In this document: positions 25,933 to 34,228 of the stretch, piece by piece
Position numbering within the stretch: the first letter of the stretch is position 1
Layout: each line of letters starts with the position of its first letter
Source of the DNA: JABSQH01 sp039177505
GTDB taxonomy: Bacteria > Actinomycetota > Acidimicrobiia > Acidimicrobiales > Ilumatobacteraceae
DNA: 64,000 nucleotides
Reading direction: 5' to 3'
NCBI GenBank assembly: GCA_039177505.1
Contig: JBCDFR010000006.1
Coordinates: 26,057 to 90,056, forward strand
Made by a program: the position numbers and the translations under genes
The notes under the pieces: generated by a model
What the model was told of the DNA's origin: nothing
The model's input: the letters and a program-made list of their open reading frames with translations, nothing else
Databases searched by the model: none

Positions 25933-26718
25933 CTAGGTCAATTCTGTGGACGGGTGGAGGTGCGTCGAGCGGATGCGATCGATCCATCCAATGAGCACTG
26001 CGACAGCACGCGGGTCGTGACGCAGGCGATGACCCGCACCCTCCAACACGCTCAACTCCGCCGATCCGTGGGCATTCACCAACTGGCGAGCGTCGGAGAC
26101 CGGCACGCTGTCGTCTTCGGTGCCGTGCATCACCATCAGTGGTCGGGGAGCAAATCGACGCGCCGATGCGACCGGGCGGAATCTTCGGAACTCGCGGGTC
26201 CACTCATCGACCGAAGCAGGAAACTGTCGATCGGTGATCGCCCCGATGTCGCGGGCGTGTTCGAGGAATCGACGGGGGTGGTCGGCCCAGTCGTCAAAGT
26301 CGGCACGCGGGCTCACCAATGCGGCCGCCGACACCCGCGGGTCATCGGCGCCGACACATATGGCAATCGACCCACCGGTATTGGTGCCGACGAGAATGAT
26401 CCCGCTCGGACTACACGTTCGCAGCACGTAGCCGATTGCGTTTCGCAGGTCGTCAACCCAGCCCTGCAAGGAGAAGTCGCCCTCGCTGTCACCGCAACCG
26501 CGAAAGTTGAACGCCAGCGCGGCGCATCCCACCTCGCGAGCGATCCGATCAACCAATTGCGGGTAGGTGCCGGCCGAACGACGGGCATCGAGCGGACCGA
26601 TCGGGAAACCATGGCAGACGACAACGGCGGGCCCATCGGTCTCCCCCGCCGGCGGAATCGCGAGGTGACATGCGAGCGACAACCCGACCGAATCGAAACG
26701 CTCGTCCATGCCGGGCAT
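25933..26718 (-). CDS. Alpha/beta hydrolase with Asn at the nucleophile position
   Basis: A 261-residue alpha/beta hydrolase-fold protein. VVVCHGFPIGP at 32-42 is the oxyanion-hole region, and FNFRGCGDSEG at 70-80 is a typical strand-loop. The nucleophile elbow reads VGTNTGG (110-116), so the G-x-S-x-G serine is Asn113. The acid (EDDSVPV) and base histidine (EGAGHRL) positions are kept. The enzyme may be catalytically dead, use another residue, or bind rather than hydrolyse its ligand. It lies 9 bases downstream of a small conserved-looking gene on the same strand. Substrate unknown. Confidence 0.8.
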   Translation of the reverse strand: MPGMDERFDSVGLSLACHLAIPPAGETDGPAVVVCHGFPIGPLDARRSAGTYPQLVDRIAREVGCAALAFNFRGCGDSEGDFSLQGWVDDLRNAIGYVLRTCSPSGIILVGTNTGGSIAICVGADDPRVSAAALVSPRADFDDWADHPRRFLEHARDIGAITDRQFPASVDEWTREFRRFRPVASARRFAPRPLMVMHGTEDDSVPVSDARQLVNAHGSAELSVLEGAGHRLRHDPRAVAVLIGWIDRIRSTHLHPSTELT

Positions 26719-26727
26719 CGCTGGCCC

Positions 26728-26955
26728 CTAGGAGAACGGCTTACGCTGCAGCCGGTGTCGGCTGCCCGTGGCCAGCGTGTAGCCGCGGTTGCGCGCCTCG
26801 GGCAGAGTGTCGGGAGCGAAACTGAGCCCGACCCCTTCCGAGACGATCTCATCGATGATCGACTCGTCGGTCCACTCGTCGAGGTCGTAGACGAGCTGGG
26901 TGCGCTTGTCGCCGAGGTACCGGGTTTCCTCGAACTTCGTCGGTCGTTCCATCAC
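26728..26955 (-). CDS. Small hypothetical protein
   Basis: A 75-residue protein without a recognised family. The sequence is acidic in the middle (VYDLDEWTDESIIDEIVSEG) and basic at the end (GSRHRLQRKPFS). It has no signal peptide and no membrane segment. Codon use matches the neighbours, and the alpha/beta hydrolase gene follows after 9 bases, which suggests one transcript. The second codon is also ATG, so either could start. Coding status is supported by the ordered composition and tight spacing rather than by homology. Confidence 0.6.
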   Translation of the reverse strand: MMERPTKFEETRYLGDKRTQLVYDLDEWTDESIIDEIVSEGVGLSFAPDTLPEARNRGYTLATGSRHRLQRKPFS

Positions 26956-27330
26956 CGATCAACGTATCGCAGCACGCCGCGAACGCGGTGGTGCCGGACA
27001 CCCGAAGGTGTCCGGCACCACACAGACTGTCTGAGACCGATCGCACCATGACGCCGGACCGTGAGGTCGAAGCGACACCGCTGGGACCAGTTGCGGCGAT
27101 GACGATCAGCGGGGGTTGGCGGAAATTCGCCAGGCGGTCCAGCCTGTCGGCCTAGCGGCCAACCACCTCCAGGGTCCCGTGATAACTGTCTGGCATTGTG
27201 TGGACCACCTCCCTTCTCTGGTGCTGCAGAAGTTAGCCAGAGCACCGGGACGGGTCCAGCCACTTACGATGAACGCCGTGTAAACCCATCACTCGACGGC
27301 CTCGTCGACGCTCCCCCAACAACGCCGTCG
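26956..27330. other. Gene-poor stretch with a strong hairpin
   Basis: No convincing coding sequence lies in these 375 bases. It contains the 34-base hairpin at 26988-27021 and the likely promoter of the small gene to its left. A region around 27180-27270 has short repeated GGxCCACCT-like words but no recognisable insertion-sequence end or RNA gene. Confidence 0.5.
26988..27021. repeat. Perfect 15-bp inverted repeat with CGAA loop
   Basis: GTGGTGCCGGACACC, loop CGAA, then the exact reverse complement. It lies about 30 bases upstream of the small gene's start and 310 bases beyond the stop of the DinB-fold gene. Position and perfection suggest a REP-like element or a stable RNA hairpin rather than a simple terminator, as no T-tract follows on either strand. 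Confidence 0.6.
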
Positions 27331-28158
27331 CTACAGGGTGTAGGTCTGGCTGCGCAAGATACGCGTTCCGAGTTCGGCGTCCCCGACCATCGACACCGAA
27401 GGGTCGTCAACACTTAGTGGGACTCGACCGGCCGACCGACGCGTCATGACACCGACCGGCATCGTCAGCGTGACGGTGGCGGGACCTGGCAACGACGACA
27501 CCACGCCTGCCCGGCCGTCGACCAACACATGGATCTCGCGGACAACGACGTCGTCGTCGGTGAGGGCGAACGTCACCGACTGGCCGTCGGCCGCGCCAGC
27601 CTTCTTCCCCACGACGAAGCCCATCGCCGTGGTTAACTCGTCGAGCGTCACCTCGACCGGCAGTCCGGACCCGTTGCCCGGTCGTCCGAGGGCGTCGCGG
27701 ATGTCCTGCTCGTGGTACCAGCAGTCGTACACACGGATCTGCATGAAGCGCCCGTAGGTGGCCTTGCCGGCGGGCGTGAACGATTCGGCGTCCCACTCTC
27801 GCTGCGACATGTCTGCGAGAGCGACACGGCGTTGGGCGGTGACATCCCTAAACCGGGCAAGGACATCCGCTGACGACTCCGACCGAAGCGCTTCGACCCA
27901 CACCTCGTTGAACTCGCCGATGTCGTTGCGCACGTGGGCGTGCTCACCGCGATCGATTTCGATTCCGGGAACCGGATTTCCCAGCAGCATCTGCTCGGTA
28001 CCGATGATGTGGGAGACGTTGTCTTTCACATCCCAACCCGGCAACACCGTCAGCACCGACCACTCATCGTCACGCAGCTCCGACAGCAGCGCCTCGATAC
28101 TGGCCCACTCCTCTTCGAGTGCGGCGATGGTCCGGTCTCTGGGAATCTGCGCGGTCAT
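27331..28158 (-). CDS. Maleylpyruvate isomerase-family (DinB-fold) protein
   Basis: A 275-residue protein of the actinobacterial mycothiol-dependent maleylpyruvate isomerase/DinB-fold superfamily. The N-terminal four-helix bundle includes ALEEEWASIEALLSELRDDEW and VLPGWDVKDNVSHIIGTEQML, where His40-region residues coordinate metal in the family. RVYDCWYHEQDIRDALGRPGN supplies the second conserved histidine (WYHEQD). The C-terminal 90 residues form a beta-rich SCP2-like domain. The ATG at 28158 is chosen because upstream in-frame residues are Arg-rich and antisense to the next gene. The family is linked to mycothiol chemistry; the actual substrate is not known. Confidence 0.8.
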   Translation of the reverse strand: MTAQIPRDRTIAALEEEWASIEALLSELRDDEWSVLTVLPGWDVKDNVSHIIGTEQMLLGNPVPGIEIDRGEHAHVRNDIGEFNEVWVEALRSESSADVLARFRDVTAQRRVALADMSQREWDAESFTPAGKATYGRFMQIRVYDCWYHEQDIRDALGRPGNGSGLPVEVTLDELTTAMGFVVGKKAGAADGQSVTFALTDDDVVVREIHVLVDGRAGVVSSLPGPATVTLTMPVGVMTRRSAGRVPLSVDDPSVSMVGDAELGTRILRSQTYTL

Positions 28159-28211
28159 ACAGTTCGCGAGCTTGCCAGCGTGTACCGACGTAGTCCGAGG
28201 CGAGCCGAGGG

Positions 28212-28673
28212 CTACAACGCGTCGTCCAAACCCGCTTGCGGGCCAACGGCGCCGATCGCCTCGAAGTACGCCAGATGTGCTTCGACCACGTTGACGGCAT
28301 CGACGTCGTCGAGCAGATCGACATCGTTGCGCTCGGCTTCGCCGAGTAAATACGCCGTCAAGGCGTCTTCGGTCAGCACCACCGGGTCGTCGATCACCTG
28401 TTTCGCGTCGACCGCTCTGTCGGGCTGTAAACCCTGCGAGTGCAGCCACTGCATGTGGAACACGAGCAGCTGCTCGACTTCCTCGGGCGTGAGCCGTGCC
28501 TGGCTCTCATCAGGAAGCCGATCGCACACGAAGTCCACGGCTTCGTCCAGTTCGTAGACGACTCGCGGCGCAACGGCGTCGAGTCGGTGTGCCTCCCGCC
28601 CCACGGCCACCGCAGCGATCACAAACACCAGCACAGCAGCCACCACCGCGAAGACAATCGTCACCGGCTCCAT
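28212..28673 (-). CDS. Hypothetical membrane-anchored protein
   Basis: A 153-residue protein with one N-terminal transmembrane helix (VTIVFAVVAAVLVFVIAAVAVG, about residues 4-25) and a cytoplasmic or exported acidic helical domain. The domain contains DEAVDFVCDRLPDESQARLT and EQLLVFHMQWLHSQG, a repeated helix pattern. I do not recognise a family. It lies 53 bases upstream of the DinB-fold gene on the same strand. Composition and position support a real gene; function is unknown. Confidence 0.65.
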   Translation of the reverse strand: MEPVTIVFAVVAAVLVFVIAAVAVGREAHRLDAVAPRVVYELDEAVDFVCDRLPDESQARLTPEEVEQLLVFHMQWLHSQGLQPDRAVDAKQVIDDPVVLTEDALTAYLLGEAERNDVDLLDDVDAVNVVEAHLAYFEAIGAVGPQAGLDDAL

Positions 28674-28822
28674 CGAGCATCAGTGTACGAACGCTTCGCC
28701 AAGTGCCCTCAGACTCAGACGCGACTGGTCGCCCGCGCGCAGTGCCGGCGGGCGACCAGAACGAAGCATCGGGAGCTCGGGAGGCGAGGCAAAGGCCGCC
28801 AGGCCGACCGAGCCCGAATAGA

Positions 28823-29938
28823 TCAGATACCGATACGCTGAGCGAGCTGCTCGCGGTGGTACGTCGGATCGCCGAACAGCAGCTCGGAGCTCTTCGCCCG
28901 CTTGAAGTACAGATGCGCCGGGTGCTCCCAGGTGAAGCCGATGCCGCCGTGAATCTGGATGTTCTCGGCGGTGGCGTGGAAGTACGCCTCTGAGCAGTAG
29001 GCCTTGGCCAGCGAAGCGGTCGACGGGAGCTCGTCGTTCATCTCGCTGGCGCACCACATGCCGTAGTAGGCGGCCGACTTGGCCGACTCGACCTCGAGCA
29101 GCATGTCGGCACACTTGTGCTTGATCGCCTGGAACGAGCCGATCGGGCGGCCGAACTGGACGCGCACCTTGGCGTACTCGACGGCCATGTCGAGCACGAA
29201 CTGGGCACCGCCGACCTGCTCGGCGGCGAGGCTGACCGCGGCGAGGTCAAGCACGGTCTGCAGCACGTCCCAGCCCTCGCCGTCCTCACCGATCAACGTG
29301 GCCGGCACGTTGTCGAAGTCGAGCTTGGCCTGCTTGCGCGTCTGGTCCATCGTCGACAACGAGGTTTTGGTCAGGCCCGAAGCGCCACCGTCAACAGCGA
29401 ACAGGCTGACGCCATTGCCCGTGCGGGCAGCCACGATGATCAGCGACGCGACGTGGCCGTCAAGCACGAACGACTTCGTGCCGGACAGCGTGTAGCCGTC
29501 GGTGGACGGAGTGGCTTCCATCGTGATGCCCGACTCGTCCCACTTGCCCGAGGGCTCGGTGAAGGCCACGGTGGCGATGGTTTCGCCCGAGGCGATCCCG
29601 GGGAGGTACTGCTTCTTGGCGTTGTCATCACCCGAGAGCAGCAGGGTGTTGCCGGCGAGCACAACGGTCGAGAAGAACGGTGCACACAGCAGCGCCCGGC
29701 CCATCTCTTCGAGCACGATGCCCAGTTCGACGTAGCCGTAGCCGGAGCCGCCGTACTCCTCGGGGATGTGCAGGCCCTGCAGACCCATCTGCTCGCCCAT
29801 CTGTGACCACACGGCTTCGTCGTAGCCCTGCTCGGTCTCCATCTGCTCACGCACGGCTTCCTCGCTGCTCTTGGCTTCGAGGAACGCACGCACGGTCTTG
29901 CGTAGCTCTTCTTGCTCTTCTGTGAACGCGAAATTCAT
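28823..29938 (-). CDS. Acyl-CoA dehydrogenase
   Basis: A 371-residue FAD-dependent acyl-CoA dehydrogenase that introduces a 2,3-double bond into an acyl-CoA. The N-terminal helical domain begins MNFAFTEEQEELRKTVRAFL. GLHIPEEYGGSGYGYVELG is the first signature, and TVAFTEPSGKWD is the middle beta-domain flavin contact. RVQFGRPIGSFQAIKHKCADM and IQIHGGIGFTWEHPAHLYFKRA are the C-terminal signatures; the Glu of TWEHP is in the position of the catalytic base. It resembles the short FadE-type subunits used in steroid or branched-chain breakdown. The ATG at 29938 is used because the 21 codons upstream are outside the fold. Confidence 0.9.
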   Translation of the reverse strand: MNFAFTEEQEELRKTVRAFLEAKSSEEAVREQMETEQGYDEAVWSQMGEQMGLQGLHIPEEYGGSGYGYVELGIVLEEMGRALLCAPFFSTVVLAGNTLLLSGDDNAKKQYLPGIASGETIATVAFTEPSGKWDESGITMEATPSTDGYTLSGTKSFVLDGHVASLIIVAARTGNGVSLFAVDGGASGLTKTSLSTMDQTRKQAKLDFDNVPATLIGEDGEGWDVLQTVLDLAAVSLAAEQVGGAQFVLDMAVEYAKVRVQFGRPIGSFQAIKHKCADMLLEVESAKSAAYYGMWCASEMNDELPSTASLAKAYCSEAYFHATAENIQIHGGIGFTWEHPAHLYFKRAKSSELLFGDPTYHREQLAQRIGI

Positions 29939-29982
29939 GGAGGTCAGCATGGCCCCGGGGACCCACGACTGTCGAATTGATC

Positions 29983-30002
29983 TGTGTACACTTGCGTACA
30001 CA
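29983..30002 (+). promoter_or_regulatory. Probable antitoxin operator, TGTACA-type palindrome
   Basis: TGTGTAC and GTACACA form 7-bp arms around ACTTGC, and the last base is the A of the antitoxin ATG. It contains the hexamer TGTACA at 29985-29990, the core known from the E. coli yefM operator. Its place on the start codon fits autorepression and possibly a leaderless message. Confidence 0.6.
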
Positions 30003-30280
30003 TGGCTGAGGCGACGAGTGTCGGAGTCCGCGAACTACGCGCTTCGCTCACCGAGGCCCTCGCTCGCGCCAGCGCTGGCGAGCGGACCGTCATCACCAGC
30101 CGTGGCCGGCCCGTGGCCCAGCTCACGCCGCTCGACGCGGCCGCTCCCACACTGGAACGGCTGATCGGCGCAGGCGCGGTCATCCCGCCGCGACGCACTG
30201 GCGAGTTCCGCGCATCCGAAGCCGTCGCTGTATGGGCCGGGGTGCGCATCGATCAGGCGCTGCGGGAGCTGCGCGGATGA
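30002..30280 (+). CDS. Phd/YefM-family antitoxin
   Basis: A 92-residue antitoxin. SVGVRELRASLTEALARASAGE followed by TVITSRGRPVAQLTPLD is the DNA-binding Phd/YefM domain, and the C-terminal 35 residues should wrap and neutralise the toxin. The ATG at 30002 is chosen because the palindrome ends there; an in-frame ATG at 29984 would place the operator inside the gene. The stop overlaps the toxin start as ATGA. It is expected to repress its own promoter together with the toxin. Confidence 0.88.
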   Translation: MAEATSVGVRELRASLTEALARASAGERTVITSRGRPVAQLTPLDAAAPTLERLIGAGAVIPPRRTGEFRASEAVAVWAGVRIDQALRELRG

Positions 30281-30681
30281 CGCTGGTCCTCGACACGTCG
30301 GCGCTGCTCTCGGTCGCCATCGACGGCGGCGAGCGAGCCATCGTGTTGGCCGCGCTCGACGACGACCCGGTGTGGTCGGCGAGCGCCCTCGCCCTCACCG
30401 AGGCGCTCCCCGCGATCGACCGGCTGAGCGACGAAGGCATCATCCGCCTCGATCTCGAAGACGCGGTCCGTCGGGTCTGGGACCACCTTCACGTCGTCCC
30501 ACTAGACCAGCAGTGTCTCGATCGTGCCGCTGCGCTCTCGCGCGAACAGCCGGTCCGTTTGACCGACGCCATTCACCTAGCCGCGGCAGAGCGGCTCCCC
30601 GCTCCCCTGCGCCTCGTCACCTTCGATCCCGTGCAGATCCCGGTTGCCCTCGGACTCGGTTTCGACGTCATCAGCAACTGA
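30277..30681 (+). CDS. PIN-domain toxin (VapC-type ribonuclease)
   Basis: A 134-residue PIN domain, a Mg-dependent endoribonuclease that inhibits translation when free of antitoxin. The acidic tetrad is complete: Asp6 in LDTSALL, Glu42 in LTEALP, Asp97 in LTDAIHLAAA and Asp117 in TFDP. The ATG at 30277 overlaps the antitoxin stop. Pairing a Phd/YefM antitoxin with a PIN toxin is common in actinobacteria. Its RNA target cannot be read from sequence. Confidence 0.9.
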   Translation: MTLVLDTSALLSVAIDGGERAIVLAALDDDPVWSASALALTEALPAIDRLSDEGIIRLDLEDAVRRVWDHLHVVPLDQQCLDRAAALSREQPVRLTDAIHLAAAERLPAPLRLVTFDPVQIPVALGLGFDVISN

Positions 30682-30797
30682 GCGCGGCGTCCATCACCGG
30701 TTGTTCTGATCGACCGCCAACGCTCCATCACGGACGGTATCGATCTTCTGGACCTCGCCGACCGAGCAATGCGCTCGGCACTCCAAGCGTGTCGGCG

Positions 30798-32195
30798 TCA
30801 CGCTCCTTCGACGTGATCTGCCCCGAACTCGGTCGCGAGCGCAGGCGGGCCGCCGGAGTCCGCAACGTCACTACGAATGCGCCGCATCGGCAACACGGCT
30901 GCGGCGGCGAGGATCCCGAAGGCCAAAGGCAGCGCCCGATAGGTGAAGAACGTGTGCGTTTGGCTGTGGTTCCGGAGCACCTCGTACCAGACGAGGACGA
31001 TCACGACCGTTGCGGCAACGATGCTTCGGTCGAGGCCACGCACCACGAGCCCGGGGCGGCGTCGTCGACGCCACCACACAACGGCGACGACCACGACCGT
31101 GGCGACCACCACCCAGCCGGTCATGGGTTGATCTCTCCAGAACACGACGTTACGACGAATCGTCTCACCAAACGTGAGATCGAGCTCGCCCGTCTCGGTG
31201 GTGAGCCGGTTGTTGACCGTGTAGTCGACCGTGTCGCGCACCCGCTCGAACCCGAAAACCGGGATCGAAATCAGCCACTTCACCCCCCATGTCCAGGCAT
31301 ACCCGACGATCCACGATCCAGCCGCCAGCGCAGTCGTACCAAACAACGTCCAACCAACCTGACGGCGCGCCGCCGCGGCAGCGACGACGAACGAACACAG
31401 CGACCACAACCCCGGGGCGCTGTTGAGCAAGTCAAACACGACCACCGCAGCTCCCGACGTCGCCGACACTGCGATCACCGGCCACGGCCGAACGTTGCGT
31501 GCAGCAACGGCGTTGGCCACCCACGCCGTCGTCAATCCACCGAGCACGCCGAATGCGTGCGGCAGCGCATACGGCAGATCGACGAAGTCGCTCGTCAGCA
31601 CAAAAGGGGCGAGCAGCACAGTGGCTACCGCACGACCGTGCACGCGAGCGACCGATCGAGCGAGTCCGAACAACGCCAACCCGAGCGCTGCCATCACCAG
31701 TACCCGGGTGGCTGGAAGCCCGAGGAACGCGATCGACGGGCGCAGGAATGCGCTGTAGCCATGCCAGTAGCGGAAATAGTCGGTCTGTCGTTCGAGCGCC
31801 CCGTCGCCCGTCGCCCAGGCTTCGAGGGCCGGCACCGCGTCCTCGCACTGCCACAGCGTCTGTCCGGCGATGGCCGACGAAACGATGTTGCGGCCCGGGA
31901 GGTCGCCGAGCCCGATGGTCAGCCCAATGCAGTCGGTGAACCCATCGACCTGCGATGCGATCAGCCCGGGCGGATAGCTGTTCGTGTCGAGTTGTCCCGC
32001 TTGGGCAGCATCGAACAGCGACTCGGCGACGAGACGATCCGGCACGAGTTCGCCAACCATGATCAGTGCGAACGCTGCCGCGGGCAGCGCCACGGCCAAC
32101 ACGACAATGTTGCGAAGCAGCGCACGCCTCGGCATCGACGGGTCGTCGTGCGGATCTACTCCCTGCTCGGCAACCTCACCTGCGTCAGCGACCAC
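30798..32195 (-). CDS. Polytopic membrane protein, function unknown
   Basis: A 465-residue integral membrane protein with about nine hydrophobic segments. The first is LLRNIVVLAVALPAAAFALI, followed by a loop of about 110 residues (DSSYP-like NSYPPGLIASQVDGFTDCIG), then a cluster of helices and a basic C-terminal end. The long first extracytoplasmic loop and helix spacing resemble GT-C-type or DUF2029-like proteins, but no catalytic motif is clear. GTG 32195 gives a 20-residue cytoplasmic leader. It is transcribed away from a metallo-hydrolase gene with 42 bases between. I cannot assign a substrate. Confidence 0.75.
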   Translation of the reverse strand: MVADAGEVAEQGVDPHDDPSMPRRALLRNIVVLAVALPAAAFALIMVGELVPDRLVAESLFDAAQAGQLDTNSYPPGLIASQVDGFTDCIGLTIGLGDLPGRNIVSSAIAGQTLWQCEDAVPALEAWATGDGALERQTDYFRYWHGYSAFLRPSIAFLGLPATRVLVMAALGLALFGLARSVARVHGRAVATVLLAPFVLTSDFVDLPYALPHAFGVLGGLTTAWVANAVAARNVRPWPVIAVSATSGAAVVVFDLLNSAPGLWSLCSFVVAAAAARRQVGWTLFGTTALAAGSWIVGYAWTWGVKWLISIPVFGFERVRDTVDYTVNNRLTTETGELDLTFGETIRRNVVFWRDQPMTGWVVVATVVVVAVVWWRRRRRPGLVVRGLDRSIVAATVVIVLVWYEVLRNHSQTHTFFTYRALPLAFGILAAAAVLPMRRIRSDVADSGGPPALATEFGADHVEGA

Positions 32196-32237
32196 GCGCC
32201 GACGCTAGATGAACCGACGCTGTGGGAGACTCATCTG

Positions 32238-32864
32238 ATGGCTCCGCCATCGAACACGCTGCACTGGTCGGACGCCGACGTCGAGGTCCACAAGCTGGTC
32301 GTCGGCCCGGTCGACAACAACGTGTTCGTCGTGCGCTGTGCCGCTACGGGTGAGGCCGTGCTGCTCGACGCGGCGAACGAACACGAACAGCTCCTCGAGC
32401 TGTGCCAGCGGCTCGGCGTGCGCCGAGTGCTCGAAACCCATGGCCACTGGGACCACATCCAAGCGGTGCCGGCGATGCGCGAGGCGGGGTACGAAGTTGC
32501 CGTCACCGCGGCCGACGCACCAAAGCTCGACGAGGTCGGCTACGACGTGTTCCTCGACGACACCGAGGTGATCGAAGTCGGCAAGCTCCGTCTGCACGCG
32601 ATCCACAACCCCGGCCACACACCGGGTTCGATCTCGTTCAAACTCGACGACACGCCGCTGCTGTTCACCGGCGACACGCTGTTCCCCGGCGGGCCCGGCG
32701 CCACCCACTTCGACGACGGCGACTTCGACACGATCATCGACTCGATCACCTCGAAGCTGTTCACGTTTCCTGCAGACACGATCGTGCTCCCGGGTCATGG
32801 CGACGACACCACGATCGGCACCGAGCGTCCGCACCTCGACGAGTGGATCGAACGCGGCTGGTAG
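32238..32864 (+). CDS. Metallo-beta-lactamase-fold hydrolase (glyoxalase II-like)
   Basis: A 208-residue metal hydrolase. THGHWDH at 67-73 supplies His68, His70, Asp72 and His73 of the dinuclear site. NPGHTPGS, FTGDTLF and LPGHG supply the remaining ligands. Proteins of this size act as glyoxalase II or related thioesterases. The ATG at 32238 follows a GGGAG sequence at good spacing. The same frame stays open far upstream, but that stretch is antisense to the membrane protein gene and is not coding. Confidence 0.88.
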   Translation: MAPPSNTLHWSDADVEVHKLVVGPVDNNVFVVRCAATGEAVLLDAANEHEQLLELCQRLGVRRVLETHGHWDHIQAVPAMREAGYEVAVTAADAPKLDEVGYDVFLDDTEVIEVGKLRLHAIHNPGHTPGSISFKLDDTPLLFTGDTLFPGGPGATHFDDGDFDTIIDSITSKLFTFPADTIVLPGHGDDTTIGTERPHLDEWIERGW

Positions 32865-32880
32865 CGGAGCCTGTACGACG

Positions 32881-33255
32881 ATGCGCTACGACGAACGCCC
32901 GATAGACGACACACCACTTCACACCGCCGACCTCCCGCCGACGCCGGTACGCGACCGCAACATCCCCGCCACGGCGTGGGTCGAAGCGCCGCCCGACCTG
33001 CTCGCACTCGGCTCCGATCTGCCCGGCTCACCGGTTGCCGAGTACAAACGCCGCATCGGCCCGTGGCTGCTGTGGCGCGCTGGTCCGGCAAAGGGCGCCG
33101 ACGCCCGCTACTGGGCGGCACTCGCCGACGATCTCGACGATGCGCACACGCTGCGACTGTTCCCCGACGGTTCCGCCTCGGGCGACGGGCCGAGCGGCGC
33201 CACCCACGACCGCTTCCGCGCCTGGAAAGAAGACCTCCGCGACCACGACCGGTGA
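32881..33255 (+). CDS. Hypothetical protein
   Basis: A 124-residue soluble protein without a recognised domain. The middle (WVEAPPDLLALGSDLPGSPVAEYKRRIGPWLLWRAGPAKGADARYW) alternates aromatic and charged residues in a way that suggests a small alpha/beta fold. No signal peptide or cysteines. The start is the ATG at 32881, 16 bases after the metallo-hydrolase stop, probably one transcript. Its stop codon lies inside the first copy of a 57-bp direct repeat. Confidence 0.6.
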   Translation: MRYDERPIDDTPLHTADLPPTPVRDRNIPATAWVEAPPDLLALGSDLPGSPVAEYKRRIGPWLLWRAGPAKGADARYWAALADDLDDAHTLRLFPDGSASGDGPSGATHDRFRAWKEDLRDHDR

Positions 33256-33305
33256 GCGAAAGGGCCCACAGGTGGCGCATCCGCTCACCGCAGATGCGGC
33301 AACAC
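33249..33305. repeat. 57-bp direct repeat, copy 1
   Basis: Copy 1 begins CCGGTGAGCGAAAGGGCCCA and carries two short inverted repeats: GGTGAGCG with CGCTCACC, and CCGCA with TGCGG. It contains the last codons and stop of the preceding gene. Copy 2 follows 62 bases later with a single mismatch. Confidence 0.85.
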
Positions 33306-33310
33306 TCCCA

Positions 33311-33367
33311 CCGGTGAGCGAAAGGGCCCACAGGTGGCGCATTCGCTCACCGCAGATGCGGCAACAC
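33311..33367. repeat. 57-bp direct repeat, copy 2
   Basis: The second copy differs from the first only at 33343 (T for C). It lies directly upstream of the sufC operator. The stem GGTGAGCG/CGCTCACC is broken by one pair in this copy. No terminator-like T-run follows. Confidence 0.85.
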
Positions 33368-33390
33368 CAGCCCGATCATCTGAGCTCGAT

Positions 33391-33418
33391 AATTAGCACT
33401 ATCGGCGTAGTGATAATT
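33391..33418 (+). promoter_or_regulatory. Probable Fe-S repressor operator upstream of sufC
   Basis: A 28-base dyad: AATTA, G, CACTA, six-base spacer, TAGTG, A, TAATT. Two other copies precede sufD and sufB. The arrangement fits a dimeric repressor such as SufR or another Fe-S-sensing regulator; the regulator gene is not in the window. It lies about 30 bases before the GTG of sufC. Confidence 0.75.
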
Positions 33419-33445
33419 GCGGTGACCAGCGGTAACCTCGATGCC

Positions 33446-34222
<777 letters not shown>

Positions 34223-34228
34223 TCACCG

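Noticed and set aside
26956..27330. tRNA or small RNA gene
   Set aside because: No cloverleaf-like pairing or conserved T-loop words were found; the hairpin alone is insufficient.
30372..32237. Very long + strand open frame running into the metallo-hydrolase gene
   Set aside because: It is antisense to the polytopic membrane protein, Arg/Pro-rich and lacks family sequence; open frames like this are common in high-GC DNA. Only the part from 32238 is coding.
33249..33367. CRISPR array
   Set aside because: Only two copies with a 5-base gap and no spacers or cas genes.
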